DNA from: Anopheles merus
Taxonomy: Eukaryota; Arthropoda; Insecta; Diptera; Culicidae
Length of the DNA stretch: 64,000 nucleotides
Assembly (NCBI RefSeq): GCF_017562075.2
Contig: NC_054082.1
Coordinates: forward strand, 5,613,550-5,677,549
Reading direction: 5' to 3'
A program made the position numbers and the translations under genes. The notes beneath the pieces were generated by a model that ran no database searches, was not told the DNA's origin, and saw nothing but the letters and a program-made list of their open reading frames with translations. Shown piece after piece: positions 60,792-64,000 of the stretch (positions are counted from its first letter, which is position 1; every line of letters starts with the position of its first letter).

Positions 60792-61177
60792 AGTACTGCT
60801 TACCAAATGCGCATGAGTATTTGTAATTTTTGTCGTGAATTTAATTTTAGTTTACGAAATGTTTGTTTCCCGCAACGGAAAGGTTGAATATGAACCAAGG
60901 CATATACATGCCCGAAGCACCCTTTTCTGTAAGTACCTTGACTCGACACTTGCTGTCACCAATACCACTGCGTTCTCCATTAAACGTCAAAACAATCCAC
61001 AAGCCGAAAGCGCTTGTTTCGTGTGAAAGAGATTGTGGAGAATTTAGTGAAATTGTGCGTAATTACTAGTAGTAAACCGATCACACAGCGCATAGGACTA
61101 GTGTACATTGGTTTTAGAGTCGTTTAAGACCGGAGTTTGTAAGGAATTAAGTTTAGCAGTATCACAACAACAGCAGC
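60792..61177. other. Short intergenic spacer containing the Brr2 promoter
   Basis: Less than 400 nt separates the end of the zinc-finger gene from the Brr2 start codon, so the Brr2 promoter must be compact or overlap it. No TATA box was identified. The leader just before the ATG reads ...CAACAACAGCAGC. Confidence 0.5.
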
Positions 61178-64000
61178 ATGGCTGACGCAGCAGCACGACA
61201 GCTACAGTACGAGTACAAGGCGGTAAGTTGTGAAATGGGTCGTGTTATTTGGTTGCTTCGTCCCAAAATGCCTACAACATATGGATTCCCCATCGTCCGC
61301 AGAACTCAAACCTTGTGCTGCAAGCGGATGTGCGCCTCATCGAGCGTCCCCGGCGTGATGAGGCAACGGGCGAGGTAATTTCGCTCGTTGGCAAGCTCGA
61401 CGGTACCCGGATGGGGGACCGGGCGCAGCGCAGCAAGCCGGAGAAAACGGAAGAGCGTAAGGCGAAGCGGCAGAAGCGCGACGAGGCGCAGTACGACTTT
61501 AACAGCATGAAGGGCGCAACACTGCTTTCCGAAGGTATCGACGAGATGGTCGGCATCGTGTATCGGCCAAAGACGCAGGAAACGCGCCAAACGTACGAGG
61601 TGCTGCTCAGCTTCATCCAGGAAGCGATCGGCGACCAGCCGCGCGACATTTTGCGCGGTGCGGCCGATGAAATTTTGGCCGTGCTGAAGAACGATCGCAT
61701 GAAGGAGCGTGAAAAGAAGCGCGAAATCGACGGTTTGCTGGGCAGTGTGGCGGATGAGCGGTTCGCGCTGCTGGTGAATCTGGGCAAGAAGATTACGGAC
61801 TTTGGTTCGGATGCGGCCACCGCCATCGGTGGTGCGGGACAGGCCGGCCCGGGAGGGGACGAACCGATTGATGAAACGTACGGCATTAACGTGCGGTTCG
61901 AGGAGTCGGAGGAAGAGTCGGACGAGGATAAGTATGGAGAGGTGCGTGAAGACGATGGGCAGGATGAGGGTGAGGAGGCCCGGGACGATGGTATTCTGCA
62001 TGCGGAAAACCTGGGCGGCGGAGAGGATATGAACAAGAAGGAGAAAGCGCTTGATCCGCGCGATATCGATGCGCACTGGCTGCAGCGTTGCTTGCGCAAG
62101 TACTACAACGATTCAATGATGTCCCAGGCGAAAGCGCTCGAGGTGTTGAGCGTGCTGAAGGAGTCGGGCGACGATCGGGAGTGTGAGAACCAGCTGGTGC
62201 TGCTGCTGGGCTACGATTGTTTCGACTTTATCAAACAGTTGAAAAAGAACCGACAAATGATCCTGTACTGTACGATGCTGGCGCAGTCGCAGAGCGAGAG
62301 CGATCGGGCGAAGCTGCGCGATCGTATGAAGTCGGATGCGGCACTGGCGAAGATCTTGCGCCAGCTCGATACAGGCAAGCAGGAAGCGCAAGAAGCGCGC
62401 GACTATGCCAACAGTGGTGGAGCGGATGGATCGGATACAAAAACTTCGCTTCGATCCCGTCGCGAGCGGGCCATGGACGAAGGCGCCATGGACGACATGG
62501 ACGTACACGTGGGTGGTGCTGCCGAACGAACGGCCCCGGTAGGGGGGACCATTTTGGGCAACCGAACCGTGCTGGAGCTGGACGAGCTGGCATTCACCCA
62601 AGGCTCGCATCTGATGGCCAACAAACGCTGCCAGCTGCCGGACGGATCGTTCCGCAAGCAACGCAAGGGCTACGAAGAGGTGCACGTGCCCGCCCTTAAA
62701 CCGCGCCCGTTCGACGAAGACGAGGAGCTGATCGCCATCGAGAAGCTGCCGAAGTACGTGCAGCCAGTGTTCAACGGGTTCAAGACGCTCAACCGCATAC
62801 AGAGCCGGCTGTACAAGAGCGCACTGGAGAGCGACGAAAATCTGCTGCTCTGCGCACCCACCGGCGCTGGTAAGACGAACGTGGCCCTGCTCACGATGAT
62901 GCGCGAGATCGGCAAGCACATCAACGACGACGGTACGATCAATGTGGACGAGTTTAAGATCATCTACATTGCTCCGATGCGATCGCTGGTGCAGGAAATG
63001 GTGGGCAACTTTGGCCGGCGGCTGGCGACGTACAATCTCACGGTGGCGGAGTTGACGGGCGACCATCAGCTGAGCCGGGAGCAGATTGCGGCGACACAGG
63101 TCATCGTGTGCACGCCGGAAAAGTGGGACATTATCACGCGCAAAGGAGGCGAGAAGACGTACACGCAGTTTGTGCGTTTGGTGATTATTGATGAAATCCA
63201 TCTGCTGCACGATGAGCGTGGTCCCGTGCTGGAGGCGCTCGTCGCTCGCACGATCCGGAACATCGAAACGACGCAGGAAGATGTGCGCCTGGTCGGTCTT
63301 TCGGCCACACTGCCCAACTACCAGGATGTGTCGACGTTCTTGCGCGTACGCCCGGAAACGGGATTGTTCTACTTCGACAACAGCTACCGACCGGTCGCCC
63401 TCGAGCAGCAGTACATCGGTGTGACGGAGAAGAAGGCACTGAAGCGGTTCCAGGTGATGAACGACATCGTGTACGAGAAGGTGATGGAGCATGCGGGCCG
63501 CAACCAGGTGCTGGTGTTTGTGCATTCGCGCAAAGAGACGGGCAAGACGGCACGCGCCATCCGCGACATGTGCCTCGAGAAGGACACGCTCGGGACGTTT
63601 CTGCGCGACGGTTCGGCCAGCATGGAGGTGTTACGGTCCGAGGCGGAGCAGGTGAAAAACCAAGAGCTGAAGGATTTGCTGCCGTACGGCTTTGCGATCC
63701 ATCACGCCGGCATGACGCGCGTTGACCGTACGCTGGTGGAGGATCTGTTTGCCGATCGACACATCCAGGTGCTGGTGTCGACTGCGACCCTTGCGTGGGG
63801 TGTGAATCTGCCGGCCCACACCGTCATCATCAAGGGCACCCAGGTGTACAATCCGGAGAAGGGCCGCTGGGTCGAGCTGGGCGCACTGGACGTGCTGCAG
63901 ATGCTGGGTCGTGCCGGTCGGCCCCAGTACGACACGAAGGGTGAGGGTATTCTCATCACCAACCACAGCGAGCTGCAGTACTATCTGTCGCTGCTGAACC
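61178..64000 (+). CDS. Brr2: U5 snRNP 200-kDa RNA helicase Brr2 (5' part; runs off right edge)
   Basis: Brr2 is the Ski2-like ATPase that unwinds U4/U6 snRNA to activate the spliceosome. Exon 1 (61178-61222) encodes MADAAARQLQYEYKA; after an 80-nt intron, exon 2 (61303 onward) stays open to the window end. About 914 of roughly 2100 residues are visible. The N-terminal extension carries the family's RPRRDEATGEVISL and KLDGTRMGD, the acidic FEESEEESDED segment, and a PWI-like helical region (HWLQRCLRKYYNDS, LLLGYDCFDFIKQLKKNR). The first RecA cassette follows: motif I APTGAGKT (533-540), MRSLVQEMV, TPEKWD, motif II DEIH (645-648) with LLHDERGPVLE, motif III GLSATLPNY, then VFVHSRKETGKTA, HHAGMTRVDR, STATLAWGVNLPAH and motif VI QMLGRAGRPQYD. 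All catalytic residues of this active cassette are intact. The second cassette and Sec63 units would lie beyond the window. Confidence 0.98.

Noticed and set aside
61272..63966. Long minus-strand frames opposite Brr2, up to 470 codons
   Set aside because: Shadows of the GC-rich third positions of Brr2; the plus strand carries all helicase motifs.

Overview
The window is eukaryotic nuclear DNA from an insect. It is most likely from a mosquito and probably an anopheline: the genes are compact, introns are short with GT-AG ends, coding third positions are GC-rich, CA/GT and CAG microsatellites are abundant, core promoters use TATA plus TCAGT, and I see little recognisable transposon sequence. 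The species call is an inference from composition and architecture. Every exon structure below was joined by hand from splice sites, reading phase and family similarity; no transcript or database was consulted.

Region 1 (1-10.2 kb, all minus strand) is a cluster of secreted-protein genes. Three, and on composition a fourth, are low-complexity Gly/Ser/Gln/Phe/His-rich proteins with signal peptides (1-373, 4239-5207, 6233-7063, 7780-8829). Two of them end in the same C-terminal tag (GVRIS...DGTVKK...WVW). A fifth gene (9741-10167) encodes an 83-residue secreted peptide in two small exons.

Region 2 (11.2-25.7 kb) holds two convergent genes. The catalytic subunit of glutamate-cysteine ligase (plus strand, four coding exons, possible 5' UTR exon near 11.2 kb) makes the first committed step of glutathione synthesis. 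A BTB-BACK-Kelch protein of the KLHL1/4/5 type (minus strand, five coding exons) is a predicted Cullin-3 substrate adaptor.

Region 3 (25.7-42 kb, minus strand) holds the polyadenylation factor Fip1, then a Costars-domain gene of the ABRA/STARS type. The Costars gene appears to have two alternative 5' ends. One is a large Glu/Arg/Pro-rich, potentially N-myristoylated first exon at 33.1 kb. The other is a distal leader at 41.2-42.0 kb that would give a short, almost domain-only protein. Both join the shared exons in phase 0.

Region 4 (42-53.9 kb) has no gene I can support. With the 33-41 kb intron it makes about 20 kb of non-coding DNA rich in simple repeats.

Region 5 (53.9-64 kb, plus strand) holds a large RS/RD-rich protein with two U1/matrin-type zinc fingers (ZNF318-like), followed head to tail by the 5' part of Brr2 (U5 snRNP 200-kDa helicase), which runs off the right edge. 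Fip1, the zinc-finger RS protein and Brr2 all act, or probably act, in pre-mRNA processing.

No CRISPR array, rRNA, tRNA or intact mobile element was recognised.
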